DNA of 64,000 nt from Opisthorchis felineus (GCA_004794785.1 SJOL01007330.1:575376-639375); one strand, 5' to 3'. Counted from the first letter of the stretch, positions 1 to 12,820 are shown. Made by a program: numbers and translations. Notes: a model not told the origin generated them from the letters alone.

Positions 1-2512
1 CACACCAAAGTAAGGAGCACTGGAATTGACTTCCACTCTTAATACAGATCATCAGCTTTGTCCTCCTGGAGTTTGAACTCCGGACATCCATTTGCGAGGT
101 CAGAGTTCTCCCACGACTGCACCAGCGCACACTGGAAGCACTTGGATTATCATGTCCGAACAGAGGCAGCGGGTTCACGCTTGAGTGAAGTGACTGTTTT
201 GCCTGATGTCTCGAACGATGACGCAGTACCTTTGTTGGTTGTATCAATCGGTTGATGCGCCTGCCGGGAATTCTCAGTCAGGTGGTGCCACGGATGCTAG
301 AAGCCTGCAGGATTAGCTGTAAGCTTGGCTTGGTCTAAAACGCTCTGTTTGTTAAAGATAGCTCAGGAGCGCAGATGAGGGTGGCTCTACGAATTGAAAA
401 TATTCACAACTAGTCGTACGCTATAACGCGAGTAATGTTGAACAACATCCTGAACAACACTGTTCTAATTTTCACGAAAGATGCACAGCTGGCATCCAGA
501 TTTTGCGGATTCATGGCGATGTCTTCCTATCGGCCCAGTTGGGCGACCGGATAGGATCATGGACTGGACCATTACAACGGCTGCTTGCCCTAGTTCTCAT
601 TATCAGTACAAATGCCACTGTATGAATAAAGTCACAGAAATGGCATTTTTCATCCTTTTGCCTGCAAACCTTTTATGACCAGGTAACCAAATACCAAGTG
701 GGATTCTCCAGGTTTCGCGTCAGCGTAACTAAGTGACAAGCGATCAACTCACGCGTGAAATTGAAACGTCAAAAGTGTGTTACCGGGTATTTCGATGAAA
801 TTTCTTAAAACTACGGCAAACGGCTGTGAAATGCAACAATTCGTTTGATTACATATTTCTCTGTTCGCGCCTGATCCGAATCAAGCCAAGCTTGCAATAT
901 TTTGTTCGGTCTAGCCCCACCCGTTGAATACATAATGTCGAAGCAGCGTAAATTGCATGAAACTCGTTCCCGAATTGGGGTAAACGTAAGCTTCGACAGA
1001 CCACTCTTCAAGATGGCTTTATAAAAGTGAGGACGCAACGCCTAAATCCGCAACCGTCTTACTCTGATACACCCATCTATTCTGTCTGCTTGAGTGAATA
1101 ATACTCCAACAGATTACAATAATCCTTACAGTGAGCAGTCTGAGGATGTTCAGTAAGCTGCTTGTCAAAAAAAGCGATTTAAGTGATCCATGCGGTTTCA
1201 ATCGTCACACTGGACTGTAGAGCGGAACCCAGCGAGAAGCCTATTAAGGACTTCTAACATCCCAGTAGGTAGCGCTTTTTCCATATCATGCAAAATATTT
1301 GGAAATTCTGAGCTGTTGATTAAACCAGTTAATTAAAAGTTCGCTACGTTCCATTTACAGAAGTTTAACCAATCAGCTGATCAGGAATAACGTGTTATTT
1401 GGACTGTACTGGCCAACCTACCCGTGCACATTGACACGGAGACAAATCCACAACTCATGTTCTACTACATAATCGTACTCGGCGACCAGATGGGTCGGTT
1501 GGTCTCAAGTATGGGGAATATCTGGCTAGGTGGTCTTTGCTTTAAAACCATCGTTTGCCTCCCATAACGAACCTAACCTTGGGGCTGTTGGTTCCTTTTG
1601 GTTGTGTGATATTGCGGGTATGAGTGAGTTGTGGAAAAGTGTACTCCTCGTGTAGCGTTTTTAATTCAAGTCTACATACCACCGAGTGAAGCAAAGGCTG
1701 TGCGATTCGAAATTCATTCACACCGCAACAAGAGCAAGTGCACACGGTCTGTACGGTTAGCTCATGAACGTTTCCCGGTTTTCCAACGTTTTAACGGTAC
1801 GTTGTCCCTCAGGCTTACAAGTGGCCGGTCGATAGGTAGAAAGGTTCGTTTGATTTTGTCAAGCTACGCCTGGCATGCGACCCGACCAGCGTGCACCGAC
1901 TTGAAGTACATTTGAGCCAGGGTGTCCTGGTTTATTGTTTGATCACAGCATTTTTAGATGTGTTAGTATGCGAAGGGCCAACGCAGCCCCAGGCTTCCTT
2001 TCATCCTTAACCCTTTAAATGGACTGAAGATGATCCTGTGAATCATACTGAAGGCTCTATTCAGTCGCTGACTCAGCAAACATGGCCAGCCAGCTTGGTA
2101 CGCGACAGAGTATTCGAACAACGTCAAGTCTATTTCTCATGTCACTGTTTAGTGCCCTACTCACTAACCTTGTTGGTGATCACAGGTGGGGCACAACATG
2201 AACAAGCTTTTCGCCGTCAGCCTGAATGACTGGAAAAACTCTTTTGGTGAGCCTTATCCAAAAAAAACAGAGCAGATAATCCTTCTTCCCTAAAATCGCT
2301 TTTGCTACTTTGCGTTTGTTTTGCAGTGTATCGACTGAACAAATTTTGTGAAGCCTAGATGTCAGGTACTTCATGAGGGTTTTCGTTTTATTTTTCCCTT
2401 CACAGAACTGCGGGAGTGATTAAGAGAACCCTTCCAAACGTGTTTACTTTATACTCTCTTTTTCAGCATGTCCTGTCGTAGCTAACGACGTAGGCCATTG
2501 AGAAGTGGCACC
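1..2512. other. No gene recognised
   Basis: Only short overlapping ORFs with no protein-like composition. No repeat family identified. Confidence 0.6.
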
Positions 2513-2600
2513 TGGAGACTTGAGAAAACCCAGTGGCTGAAGCGCGAAATTGCTAACCGGAAGGTCCATGGTTCAAAACCGGCACTCAGTATTCGCACAA
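2513..2600 (+). mobile_element. Family-A SINE head (tRNA-like), diverged
   Basis: CCCAGTGGCTGAAGCGCGAA followed by GCTAACCGGAAGGTCCATGG and TTCAAAACC is a tRNA-like head with anticodon-arm region and B box. The family body is not recognisable directly after it; a body-like piece sits at 2950-3060. Confidence 0.55.
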
Positions 2601-2949
2601 TGGAATTGAATTTTCGAAAGCTGCGACGCTTCCCTGATGAACTAAGACAATTAGGCAAATGAGTTCAGAATACCAGTCCAAACTTTGGAGCCCCATCTAG
2701 GCATCCCGGGGTCCCAGTGATGCTAGGAAAGCATTCCTCCAGAATTTTTCCGCCAGAGGTATGATTGCTTCAGTGGAAAATGAAATTTAGTGAGCTGCGA
2801 AAATATGAACGTAGATTAGGGTGGTTGTTGGTATGAACACATACGCAACAAAAGGTAGCATTTTTGCTTAAAATGTTTTATTCCACTTGCAAAGGTTTTG
2901 CAGCTGAGAGCATCGTGCGGCCAAGGAGCCCTTTCAAAACGAATCTCGA

Positions 2950-3062
2950 CGTCCTAAATGCTGGTGTCTAGGTTGGGGAAACCTGACAGTATCTCACACT
3001 TCGTCGGTCCTTTGGTTGTCATGTCTGCTAGGCACCCAAAAGGATGTCACAGCCGAAAGATT
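2950..3062 (+). mobile_element. Family-A SINE body fragment
   Basis: Matches the body (gtgtctaggttggggaaacc, tgctaggcacccaaaaggat). The head is lost or displaced to 2.5 kb. Confidence 0.5.
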
Positions 3063-5421
3063 ATCTTATTCCTGCTATCTTATTCCTTCCTACAATAAAG
3101 TGACCAGCAAATTTTCTAGGTAAACATTACCACTAGCTAGAAGTAAAATTTCGCTTTTATGGGGCTACCTGTAAGCAAGTGAGTGTCGCCATAAATAACC
3201 ATTCAGGACCAACCCCAGTCGACATTCCTATGGCCAACGTTGAATAGTCAAATGAGGCCAGTATACAAAAATACGAAAAGTTTTAAAGTCAAATCACACC
3301 CTAGTGGGATAAAATGTTTTTACATTAAAAGTTTCGAATCCTTTTAACACTATCTGAACCAAATTTGGCCCGGAACTCCTGATACAACAATAGCTCTGTT
3401 TAAGTCATTTGGGTGATATCTTATTGGTAACAAAGAGTTAGAATCAGACGCAACAACTGAACTCTCCACTAGAACCTACGAATTTAAGCAAGGAAAGAAG
3501 CTTTTGTCTTCGGTCATTTTGATCACCAGAAATGCCGAAGGTACTGTGCCCCTGAAGCCTGTGTGGATCGACAAAGGTAGTAAAGGTGAACTCAACTCGT
3601 CGTTCCAGGTCTTGCACTGAGTTGGCCGCCAGAGAGATTGGATTTGCTTAAGGCAATGTTTAGTAACCGTTTGGTGCCTGTGCTCTGCACTCAGAAAGGC
3701 CTAAGCGCCGCTGAGAGATGGCTTCGGCTTTAGTGATTAGTCGCGTCAATGCAGGCCTATGCAAATGTTATAAACTGCCCAGTTATATGTATCCCACGCT
3801 GTTTTGCAAGCTTTGCGGCGAAAGAGGATGCACGAAATGAATTCATTCCGAAACGCTGGTGTTCTCACTGCCGTATTCAAACTTATTAGGGGTCACATCG
3901 CTTTAAAATACAAACGCTCAAGCATATGAACGTTTGTACATCTATGCAACAACTACTTATGAATATAGGAAAGCGCTTTCTTGTGAAGTTTTTTATTAGT
4001 AAACACGAACTAAGCGGTTGAAAGCCAATAGACACAAAAGTAAACGCCTCATCTAAACAGCGTTTTCGAAAAGTGAACATTCTCAAGCGTCCTCCTGAAT
4101 TTTCCTGGACGTTTACTGAATAAAAAACAATAGTAAACGAACGCCGGAAAGCGTTTCCATAATTTCCGAAGTAACCTTCATCCTCCATCAGAAGCGGGGC
4201 GAGCTTTGACACCAGACTACTAGCATGCTTCTTCAGTAGTATACGCCGTTAAACTTGGAGTGAGTTTGCTTACTCAAGCTAATTCATATCGCATGATCCG
4301 TTTCCGCTCAGTACTCACTAAGGTATAATGTCAGTCGAAATTTCTTTTAAAATAAAGTGGTCTACTTCACCAAACTTAAAAGTGGTGAGGATCAAGGAAT
4401 CATTCAAGGTTAATGAGTCAACCTAACCTTGTATGGAAGCATTCCAGTTACGTTCCCAGTGCTCTCACAAGATATCGCATTTGCTTCAAGTTGAAACCAA
4501 TACGCATAAAAAATTACATAACTAAGTTGACGCACCAGAGGAAATTCTGAACCAAGCGGAAGTCATCGCTCCCAAAAGAAAAACAGAAACCCACTCACTG
4601 GATTTTCATTTATTCAACTTTTGTATATGAAGCTTTCGGATCTGGCTAAAATACCAACCAAAAATTTAGACCTCATTTGGCCTGGTGACGCTTTTTCTGT
4701 CGAACCTAAACTTTTCACAATGATCGTACTTCTCTAAAAGTTTCAGTGAATATCACGTGACACATTTCCTGGTAGTTCGATTCTTTGGGTGAATCCACAT
4801 ACACAAACTTTTTTCTGCCTGACTGCCTAATATCTAACAAAAGACAACCGACCCCTTTTTTCTTCATGGGCGCCTGTTCTCCTTCCGTTCAATCAAACAA
4901 TGTGTGGTCACCCGAAAATTGTCGACCTTCTGCTTTCGCAAACTATGCGTAGCTAAACGTACTCTAACGTGAAAATGGTGTACTTAGCAAGTTGAATAAT
5001 GGAAACATTTAGAATCTAAACGTACCCTTTTCCCGAATTTTGGACAACAAAGCGCGGACGATGAAAAATGACATGACGTCTAGTATTTGGAAGGTCACTG
5101 CGGTGCAGCACTTTTGCGGAGCCGCGAAGCATTTAACCAGTGTGGTTTATGCAGGCGATTTGTGATAGGTCTGTTAAGATGAATAACATGACTTTGACCG
5201 TCTTCTCACCGGGCCGGAGAAAATGCTCCGTGACTAGCGTGTTGTAAGTCCTGGTTACACGCATATACTTTAATCCCTGTTCGTCGTTTGACCCAGTTTC
5301 TTAGGTTCTTTGCGGCTACATGAGTATGATTTCTTATTGTTGGGAGTGTGGGTTAACTGTGACAGTCTTACCTTGAGTTCCACGCCGTGACCTTGACGTC
5401 AGGTCAGCCGTCATCGAACAT
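3063..5421. other. No gene recognised
   Basis: AT-rich anonymous sequence. The longest ORF (108 codons, minus, 3886-4212) has no recognisable motif. Confidence 0.6.
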
Positions 5422-5620
5422 TGGACTAACAAGCCCGACGACAACTCATGAAGCGCTGATGACGACACCTCATCGGATGATGAAGTTGTCCGCAACATAA
5501 TCGCTCAGCTTGCTGAACAAATTAACACCCAACGCTAGACTGTCTGCGTTGGAACACATCCAGGGGCTTCACTTGGGTCACATGAAGGCCGAAAGGGAAA
5601 AATTCTACTACCGTGACGGA
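5422..5620 (+). pseudogene. Short decayed coding remnant, acidic then helical
   Basis: One frame from 5422 reads WTNKPDDNS, a stop (TGA), then SADDDTSSDDEVVRNIIAQL and AEQINTQR. Shifting by one base at about 5536 it continues RLSALEHIQGLHLGHMKAER and EKFYYRDG. The acidic Ser/Asp patch followed by a helical Lys/Glu region is typical of real protein and unlike the neighbouring frames. It carries one stop and one frameshift. Family not identified. Confidence 0.4.
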
Positions 5621-5995
5621 CCGAATTCCAGCTGTGCTGGGCTGTGCAAATTGAAAAGCGTTGCTCATTCACGCAAGAAGTAACTTGTCCGTAAGACTAG
5701 GCCAAGGAATTACTCTACTTGTTTCGTCAAACTGGCATGCGTGTATTCCAGGATTCCTACAATGTGTAATAACAAATTGATGTTCATGCTTTGGGCGTGA
5801 TGCGAGGTAAGGCAATTTCAATACACAAACGAGGTTTTTTTCTAGGTAACGAAACATTCCAGCACGTGCACTTCTTCCAACAGATACTGGAAGAACATGT
5901 CATTTAAATGACTCATATTCTAGACGGAACTTTATTTTGGTCTGTGGATCTTGGTTCACAAGGCCCAGTTTGTTTGGTGAACTCAGCAGGAGATT

Positions 5996-6023
5996 GCATA
6001 CTCTGTGAGTACACAGAGTATGC
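5996..6023. repeat. Perfect 12-bp inverted repeat (hairpin)
   Basis: GCATACTCTGTG, 4-nt spacer AGTA, CACAGAGTATGC. No gene or repeat is recognised next to it. Confidence 0.9.
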
Positions 6024-7559
6024 ACCAATGAACGCATTTTTGGATACACCCACGCCAGATTAACTGACGCAGATTTTCTAAGGTAAAGCTGTCATCGTCG
6101 TGCAATACTCAGATGGCAAGACACTTGTTTCAAAGTAATTATTTCACAAACTGATAAAACCTAACAAACCTTACAAGTACCCACGAATAAATTTGTGCTG
6201 GCGGAGAGCAGGTCAACTGCATGCTCGGTGGGAATTCGGCGACTGAAGACAACATGTGGTTGGTTATCTGAAGTGAATTGATTGTTCTCATAGACAATTT
6301 TCGGGTTTTTGAACAACTTGACAGTCACGAAAGCGGCATTCAAGCGGAAAATGAATAACGTTTCGTTTGCGTGTCTTCGAACCATCATCTAATTTGTTGA
6401 CAGTAGATGAACGGTCGGAAGTAGCAGACAATATGTTCAAACTTCATAGCTAATTTACAACAAAACTCTTAGTTCGCCACTTGTAAATGACTGTTGCCAC
6501 TTCAAGTGTAGGTTTCGGAAGAAGTCAAACGAACGCGGGGCTTTGAAAATCTGATCCACAGAGAACAGATATCCAACCGGAATTACTACTTTGTCTCACT
6601 TTTCTTGACATGTCCGAAATACCTCACGGAGGAGGTCATCTGAACATTTCGGTTGTGAAGTACTTTTCTGTGTAAACCAAGAAACCAGTCGCGTATGTCT
6701 TTAACGCCAAAGCGGCTGAATACAAGGTACAATTTACCATCTTGTTTCAAGAGTTTTTATTAGTGAAACTGAATTGTTCAAAGCTACCACCTTCGCGTCT
6801 GTCTGTTTCTAAGCGAAAATCTCTTCAATCCAACCTTTTAAGTAGTTTTAGACTTTTCAGTTTTGTTCAGTTCATGTTGGACTTACATCCAACAAAAACA
6901 AAGTAGTCAATTGCCAATTAAAAATGTAAATATTCTTACCAAAAAATATCGTCAAATATTCCGGTAAATTTAAGGCAGCTGGCGAGCCATTTGAACCTGG
7001 CATTTAATTGGTTTGCGCACGTGTATAAACCCCGAGCTTCACTCAAACACTGGGAAAGGATCAAATTCACGAGAAAACTTTTGCCGTTTCCCAAGTAACA
7101 TGAAACATCCCAAGCACACAATCTGTCTGACGATTCCTTCTTTTGTTTCTACCAGAAACATATGGACGATGTTCAAAATCCTATCCTGGCTTAAAATGAG
7201 TGAATCGTTGGAAGGTGGAAAGATACGGCACCCTTCGTTAGTTCGATTGAATGCAACATGGGTTTCTAGACATTTAGCTGCGTCCGACTGTCTAACATTG
7301 TTGTAAACGCCGAAATTCAACTATTCCCAATGTCCCAACATCCATGATGCGCATATACTTGGGTGAACGGGTGAAAAAAGACCTGTTGGTCGACAATAAT
7401 TTCGATCTCATTAAGTTTCATGGAATTTTTTCCAGTATTTCCAACCATCTACTAAATATCTCGGTTTCTGGCTGATCAACAGACAAGCGACTGCCGCCAT
7501 TTTTTGATTGAGCCATCTGTGAACCCCTTACAAGTTTCAGAAAGAAAACAGCTTATGGT
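6024..7559. other. No gene recognised
   Basis: Overlapping ORFs on both strands at 7013-7320 look like chance. Nothing else seen. Confidence 0.55.
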
Positions 7560-7885
7560 GATTAGAGATTTTGTCCAGTCAGTGAAACTAGTCTATGCTG
7601 AAAAACCAAAGAACACCGTACAGCTGTTTTATCCTTGTTGGGAATCATCAGCAGTGCACATTTCACGAAACTACGAAACAGTTTCGAACCCTCAACCTTC
7701 CGGCCAGTGGTTGACTACGGAATCGTTTGGCCACTATCCGCTGATCAGCAGGATGATTAGCTCTCACTTGGACAGGACATGGCGCCAATCACGCTTCAAT
7801 TACAGGAACCACGTCACGTGCTCACGTATTGACTGCTTCTTCAATGGACGACTACTCAGAAGAAAATTTCACTCATGATGTGAAA
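7560..7885 (-). mobile_element. tRNA-derived hammerhead SINE, family 2
   Basis: Near full length. B box (plus-strand ttcgaaccctc) is near 7683. The hammerhead at 7613-7657 keeps CTGATGA and stem I (GCACTG/CGGTGT), but GAAA reads AAAA (G12 lost). An accidental 124-codon ORF on the plus strand spans this copy. Confidence 0.7.
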
Positions 7886-8954
7886 CTCATGTGCCCTCTG
7901 TGCTACTGACTGATATGAGGAGATTTGGTACCACTCATTAGCGATATTTCCCGGATTGTGGAACTAACCTGGTTTCTCCGTTTTGTTTGATACACAGATG
8001 CTGCACACGTGCCAAAGCTATCAAGTATTCGTAGAGTTTACGAAAAGCCAAATAAAAGTCTCAACAGGCACCAACATTTGAGGAAACCCTGTCTGGTTAT
8101 ACGTATTTGTGTTCGCAAACTTTTAGTAACGTGGGAGTATATTTCTTTCGTGAACAGTTTTCCGGCGTTAAGTTTGGAGGTCAGTGTGACGTCATCCAAA
8201 GTATTCACGATCTGAAACCAACCGTATCATTTATTTTGTAACCCACAAGTTTGAAACATGGTCAGGATAGATAAAACCAAAGGTCGACTGAAGAATACAT
8301 CGCCTTTACACCGAGACATCGATGTCCTATAACTTACCTTGGTAAGGCCGATACCTGACGATTTTCAAGTACACCTAGTTGGAGGGTAGCTCTTAAAATC
8401 ACAAATTTCCCCGTAGATTCATCATGATTTACCAACTTTGGTGTTCACGGAATTGCTTAAAAGTGATCATCTTAAGCAGCGACGGAGAAAGACTTCAAGA
8501 GTGTAGAATGTTGGAAAAAAGACCTTGTATCGAAGGCCGTGTGTTCCTTTTTCAACTTTTTATTGCGCCTGTGATCATAGAATCGACTCCGACCTCGAAA
8601 GGGGCAGGCGAGGTAGTACTGAAAAACTAATGTGGACCCGGCAAAACGGCTTATCGGGCGTTTCGTCACCGCCCGTATTCAAAAGTGGACGAATGTAAAC
8701 TTCGTTAAAGATGGAAGTGGATATGGGAAGGATTGCGTGGCCAGTTCATCCATGTAAACTCCGTTGGTAAGAAGTAGACCCGATTAACAAGGCAAATGAA
8801 GGCTAGTGCTAACGGCGTTCAACCAGGTGAACGGATAAGGAGAACACAACGACCGCTGCATTTCACTTCAAAATTGAGGGAGTTTACCAAATGCTCTGGG
8901 AAAGCCAGTCAAATCACTTGAATTAAAACAGGTCCATCTGTTTAAAAGCGATGA
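7886..8954. other. No gene recognised
   Basis: No repeat or coding feature identified. Confidence 0.55.
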
Positions 8955-9180
8955 TTCAGAGGCTTTAAGCGTGGTAACACGCTTGGCTTGCGTGCTGGAT
9001 GTCCGGGTTTGAAATTCCGGAACGGCCGAGGAATTGCGCAAGCATGAAAGATTTCCGTAGCTCAGGTTGTTTGGTTTATGGTCGAGTAATTCGGCAGGCT
9101 TCAAGATTTTGCTACAAGTGTTTCGTCACCAGTCGAGCTGATGTCATCAGTGTGCCGTTGTGGAGCCGAGCTTAGCTGTG
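8955..9180. repeat. Family-C tRNA-like head plus family-3 hammerhead-like motif
   Basis: AAGCGTGGTAACACGC (A box) and CGGGTTTGAAATTCCGG (B-box region) are on the plus strand at 8964-9017. On the minus strand at ~9115-9155, CTGATGA, a GC-rich hairpin (ATCAGC, loop TCGACT, GGTGAC) and GAAAC line up as a hammerhead core. Two of six stem II pairs are mismatched and stems I/III were not resolved. Confidence 0.4.
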
Positions 9181-10513
9181 CGTTGGTGGTCGCGCGTGAA
9201 GTGGTGAAGTGCACCAATTTATATGCATGCTTCTAACTTGGGTGAACTTCGGATGTGACTGGTTGCCCCGGTGAGTAATCCTAATGATTAAATTATCACT
9301 CGAGCTTTGATTGGACAGCCTGCAGGTGACCCTTGAACTTAACCCTTCTGGTTGGAACCCTGTGAATTTGGTCGGACTAGTTTTGCGCTTGATTCTGTCA
9401 TCTGATTCGTATGTCAGATGCTCAGCCGTGGGATTCGTCTCCTTTAATTCGCCCCAACCCGGAAATCCTTGCCTTCTGTTACATTTTCCCAAACATATCA
9501 CAACCTCATTCGGCGTGTTTATCGGAGGCAAACCCATTCCCCACCCTGTGTGCTTGTGTACACTCACCAATAGAGTATACTTATACCGCATGAACTAGGG
9601 AAAGCTGCTGCCCATCTTGTGGAAAACTGATGTCATTCGTGCCTGATTGATTGCATTGCTTGATTGATTACTTGACTGGTTGTACTACTTAGCAAGGTAT
9701 TTCTTTTCACTAGTAATCGAGTTCCGAATATCGTGGCAGTCTAGAAATTGAGCTGCCTTTGTGAATTTGAAGAATAGCATAAACGAGGTAAGCCTCGCGT
9801 TAACATCAAATAAGTGCATTTCGCAAACTCCATATACTTTGCTATTCGGATCGAACACAGGTTTGATGATGGCAGCTCATGGACTACGTTAATCCGATGA
9901 GACTTGGGAAGAAAGAAATCGGTAGAGTGCTCTTGTAGAGTTTCCAGAAACTTGATAAATAGTGTGGCATGTGAAGCACTGATAGTCTAATAAAATGTCA
10001 CAGTATCTAGAGCAGGCAGCGCACCGGACCCTATGTATATTTAAGCTCATTCGGTTAGGGACTAAACTGCGCAAAGTAGAAATGAGAAGACGAACGCTCT
10101 TAGACAGGACCCTTACCTCTGATTCTTCCATTAACGATTTGGTGCTTCACCGATTGAACTGACACGGGGACTATCCCTACGTCTGGAAATAAGCAACAGA
10201 ATTCCAAGGTGATCTTCTGGTGTCAAATGGATTAAACCGCTGACTTCTTTCAGCGCCGCTAATGACCCCCTCGCTTGGCCTTTCTCATTGGCCCAGACTT
10301 TATTATGACTTGGATTTACGAAAAACACTGACTCGAATTCACTCGCAACCCTGACTATCGGCCGGAGTGCATATCCAGCAAAACTTCCTAGGTTCAAGTC
10401 CCATCCAAATGTTTTGTCTTTTCGGTTATCCGTGAAAAGAGCATTCCGTGTGTTGAGCAACTTAATTTCTATTCCAGAAGGGCTTGGTTAAGAGTTGTCA
10501 GTTTTTAATTGGG
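9181..10513. other. No gene recognised; stop-poor block at 9172-9598
   Basis: Both strands are open for 95-139 codons at 9172-9598, without recognisable protein. A 109-codon minus ORF at 10131-10460 lies downstream of the PLE and could be part of its 3' region or chance. Confidence 0.45.
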
Positions 10514-10553
10514 CAACGTTTCGTCTTTGACACAAATGCTTCATCAGATCAAG
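10514..10553 (-). ncRNA. Hammerhead-like core downstream of the PLE coding end
   Basis: Minus strand: CTGATGA (10541-10547) and GAAAC (10518-10522) are 18 nt apart, the arrangement of a hammerhead core, and PLEs are known to carry hammerheads in their terminal repeats. Stem II is poor here (10.1/11.1 would be A/C) and stems I and III are not convincing. It is either a decayed ribozyme or chance. Confidence 0.3.
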
Positions 10554-10928
10554 TGAGCAGGTCACCAATTTGACCAGATTTTAAGGCAGACAGAGAACCA
10601 ATCAATAAGACCTCTTCAGAATAGCACAACAGACCAATGTTGAATGCCGAATAAAGGGTCTTGTCAGTTAGTGTGGTTGCCTAGGTCTTATGGTTGATGG
10701 GTTGGGGAATCTCAACTTATTTTTGATCAAGCTTGATTCCTTGATCTTACACTTCAGGGTGCTTCAACTGATGGTTCACCACGGGTGCCACTGGTGTATT
10801 TCGTTGGTCTTTGTGGGTTTGTGAGTGTTGCGACAACTTAGTTGGGGGGGAACAGAGGTGGGTAAGGTTAAGTGGAATCCAGATGATGACTACTCCTCCT
10901 TCTGATAACCGCACACCAAAACGTGTCA

Positions 10929-11572
10929 GTTCGACTGATCGAGGACCGTTCTGTATACGCTTCCCAGTTCCACGCCTCCTATTCTATTAACACTGGGATG
11001 CCTAGCGATTTCCACCGCCTGGACCATCAGTCTCTGTGGCGTGAACCGTAGTCCCCACCTAAAACCCTCAACATTTTCTAGATCTGTTTTGTGTCCCATA
11101 TGCAGTGCCTGTTCCGCCTTTGCTGGTTCTTTCACTAATACTCGATATTCATCTGAGCTTCTTAGCGGTCTATTTATATTTCTCCGTTACTCTCCGATTT
11201 TGATGTGAAGTTCCCTGGCCGTCTGTTCTGTATAAACCTTGATGCAGTCTTTGAACCCAATTTTACAGATCGCCGGTAAGCGATCCTTCAACTGCACTAG
11301 TGCAGAGCGCAGAATGTTTCCCCTCTGGAAAGTGACTCTTATGTTAGCCTTGTTTAGAATCCTTCGAATGATCTCCGATGTCCCTGGTTTATAGGGAATA
11401 AAAGCAGTCCCAATCCATTCCGTGTTGGGTTTCGCCACTGGTACCAACGCTCTTCGTAACTGATGCCTCATGAATCTAGCTGGATACCCCGAAGATTGTT
11501 CTTTATTTCAATTTGTACCGCTGTCCGTTTAACTTCTCCTGTGCAATGGGCCATTACACCCCTCAACCTTGA
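10929..11572 (-). pseudogene. Penelope-like element: C-terminal RT thumb and GIY-YIG endonuclease, decayed
   Basis: On the minus strand from 11572 one frame reads GVMAHCTGEVKRTAVQIE, shifts frame near 11486, then continues through the end-of-RT segment (TAFIPYKPGTSEIIRRILNK, SALVQLKDRLP) into a degenerate GIY-YIG-type segment (KDCIKVYTEQTARELHIKIG). A TAA at about 11184 interrupts the usual basic run. The frame then resumes (EPAKAEQALHMGHKTDLENV) to the C-terminus (SVYRTVLDQSN) and stop. Penelope-like elements pair an RT with such an endonuclease (established). In this copy the GIY Gly appears as Glu. The 5' part of the RT is absent, so this is a 5'-truncated, inactive copy. Confidence 0.8.
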
Positions 11573-12489
11573 TCATTGATTGATTGAACATTGATTAGGT
11601 TTTAATCAAGTCTAAGTTCTGATGTTTCGGCGTGGAACGACGACTGATGTATTCCGGACAATTTCGTCCACTAGGTATGTAAGTAGACTACTTAACATTC
11701 TGTACTGATGCAGTTTACTGGTCATGATGAACTATCACAATTTCGACTGAAACGTGAAGAGTCAGCTACCATCGGTGCCTCCACAAATTTTACATTTTGC
11801 TTCCCGTCTAAACAGAAGTTGACAAAACATATTTTAGTTTCGTGTGTGGCTTTTTTTGCAGTGAATGTTCTGCCATTCAGACACAGCCAGACAGGTCGTT
11901 CGGTACAGTAAAAGTGCACCAACAATTAACTCGTATCCTGTTGTTTCGTCCTGTCTTTCTCCTTAAAACACCTGAAGTAAACTGTACCACACCGCAGCAA
12001 TTTCACCTGACGTGAGATTTGAACACATTGAATGGTAGGGAAGATAGAAGGCTGGCTCGTAGAAGTTATCCCTGTCTGATGCTGAGGTCTATGTTGGTTG
12101 GAAAAAATGTTTGACTAACCAAGATTTTAATAAAACCGGCAACAAGCACAATTTCCGTGGATGGGACATGGTTGATTTGCACCAGGCTAATTCAACAGGG
12201 CTGATAAAGTGTAGCATTTTTAGATCACACTAACTACTAGCCGAAGTTTTCGGGGTTTTTTTCACAGTCAAGCTTACCTGCGTAGGGACGACTGTTAATA
12301 CAAATCACCCCGGTCAAAGAAAAAATCACCAACAAATCTACAACAAGAAAAATTTTGGAGGTGCTAATTTCCTCCAAGCAAGCACACTCAAAAATTCGTG
12401 ATTAGCGAAATGTGCTTAACCAAGATTTCTCCCTGCCAGTGATGCGAATCTACGCCGAAGAGCCATAGGACACTGTGTCTCTGTTTCAT
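11573..12489. other. No gene recognised
   Basis: Begins with TTGATTGA-like short repeats beside the PLE truncation point. Otherwise anonymous. Confidence 0.5.
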
Positions 12490-12820
12490 TCTTGTAGGAA
12501 AATATCTCAGGAATTGCCGGAAAGATTCTTACTCGCAAACTCCCGAGTAGTAAAGACCCTATCCACTCGGCCACCAGCCGCTGATCAGCAGTGCGATTAG
12601 ATAACAGACTGACTGGCTTCTCAATGACGACTTCCCAGATAGAAGGTCGATTCATCGTGTGAATTACCCTGATGAGTTTTTTAAGTCAATATATGTGACG
12701 GACAGCCAAGAAGCACCGTACAGCTTCTTCATCCTTATTTGTACTCATCTTCAGTACTACTCTCACCAACTTCCAGGGAAGTTCGAAGCCGTGACCTCAG
12801 TGGCTCACTCCATCAAACAG
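12490..12820 (-). mobile_element. Family-2 SINE remnants
   Basis: Two diverged pieces. 12540-12655 matches the head (gccgctgatcagcagtgcga, cttcccagatagaaggtc); 12690-12810 matches the hammerhead/tail part (gaagcaccgtacagcttctt). The hammerhead core is lost. Confidence 0.45.

Noticed and set aside
7504..7878. 124-codon ORF on the plus strand
   Set aside because: It lies antisense to a family-2 SINE copy, so the open frame is a by-product of repeat sequence.
8640..8690. Hammerhead-like gggcgtttcgtcaccgcccg
   Set aside because: No CTGATGA partner in either orientation at suitable distance.
9172..9598. Open frames of 139 and 95 codons on opposite strands
   Set aside because: Both strands are open together and neither translation has a recognisable motif or exon signals; likely a stop-poor stretch.
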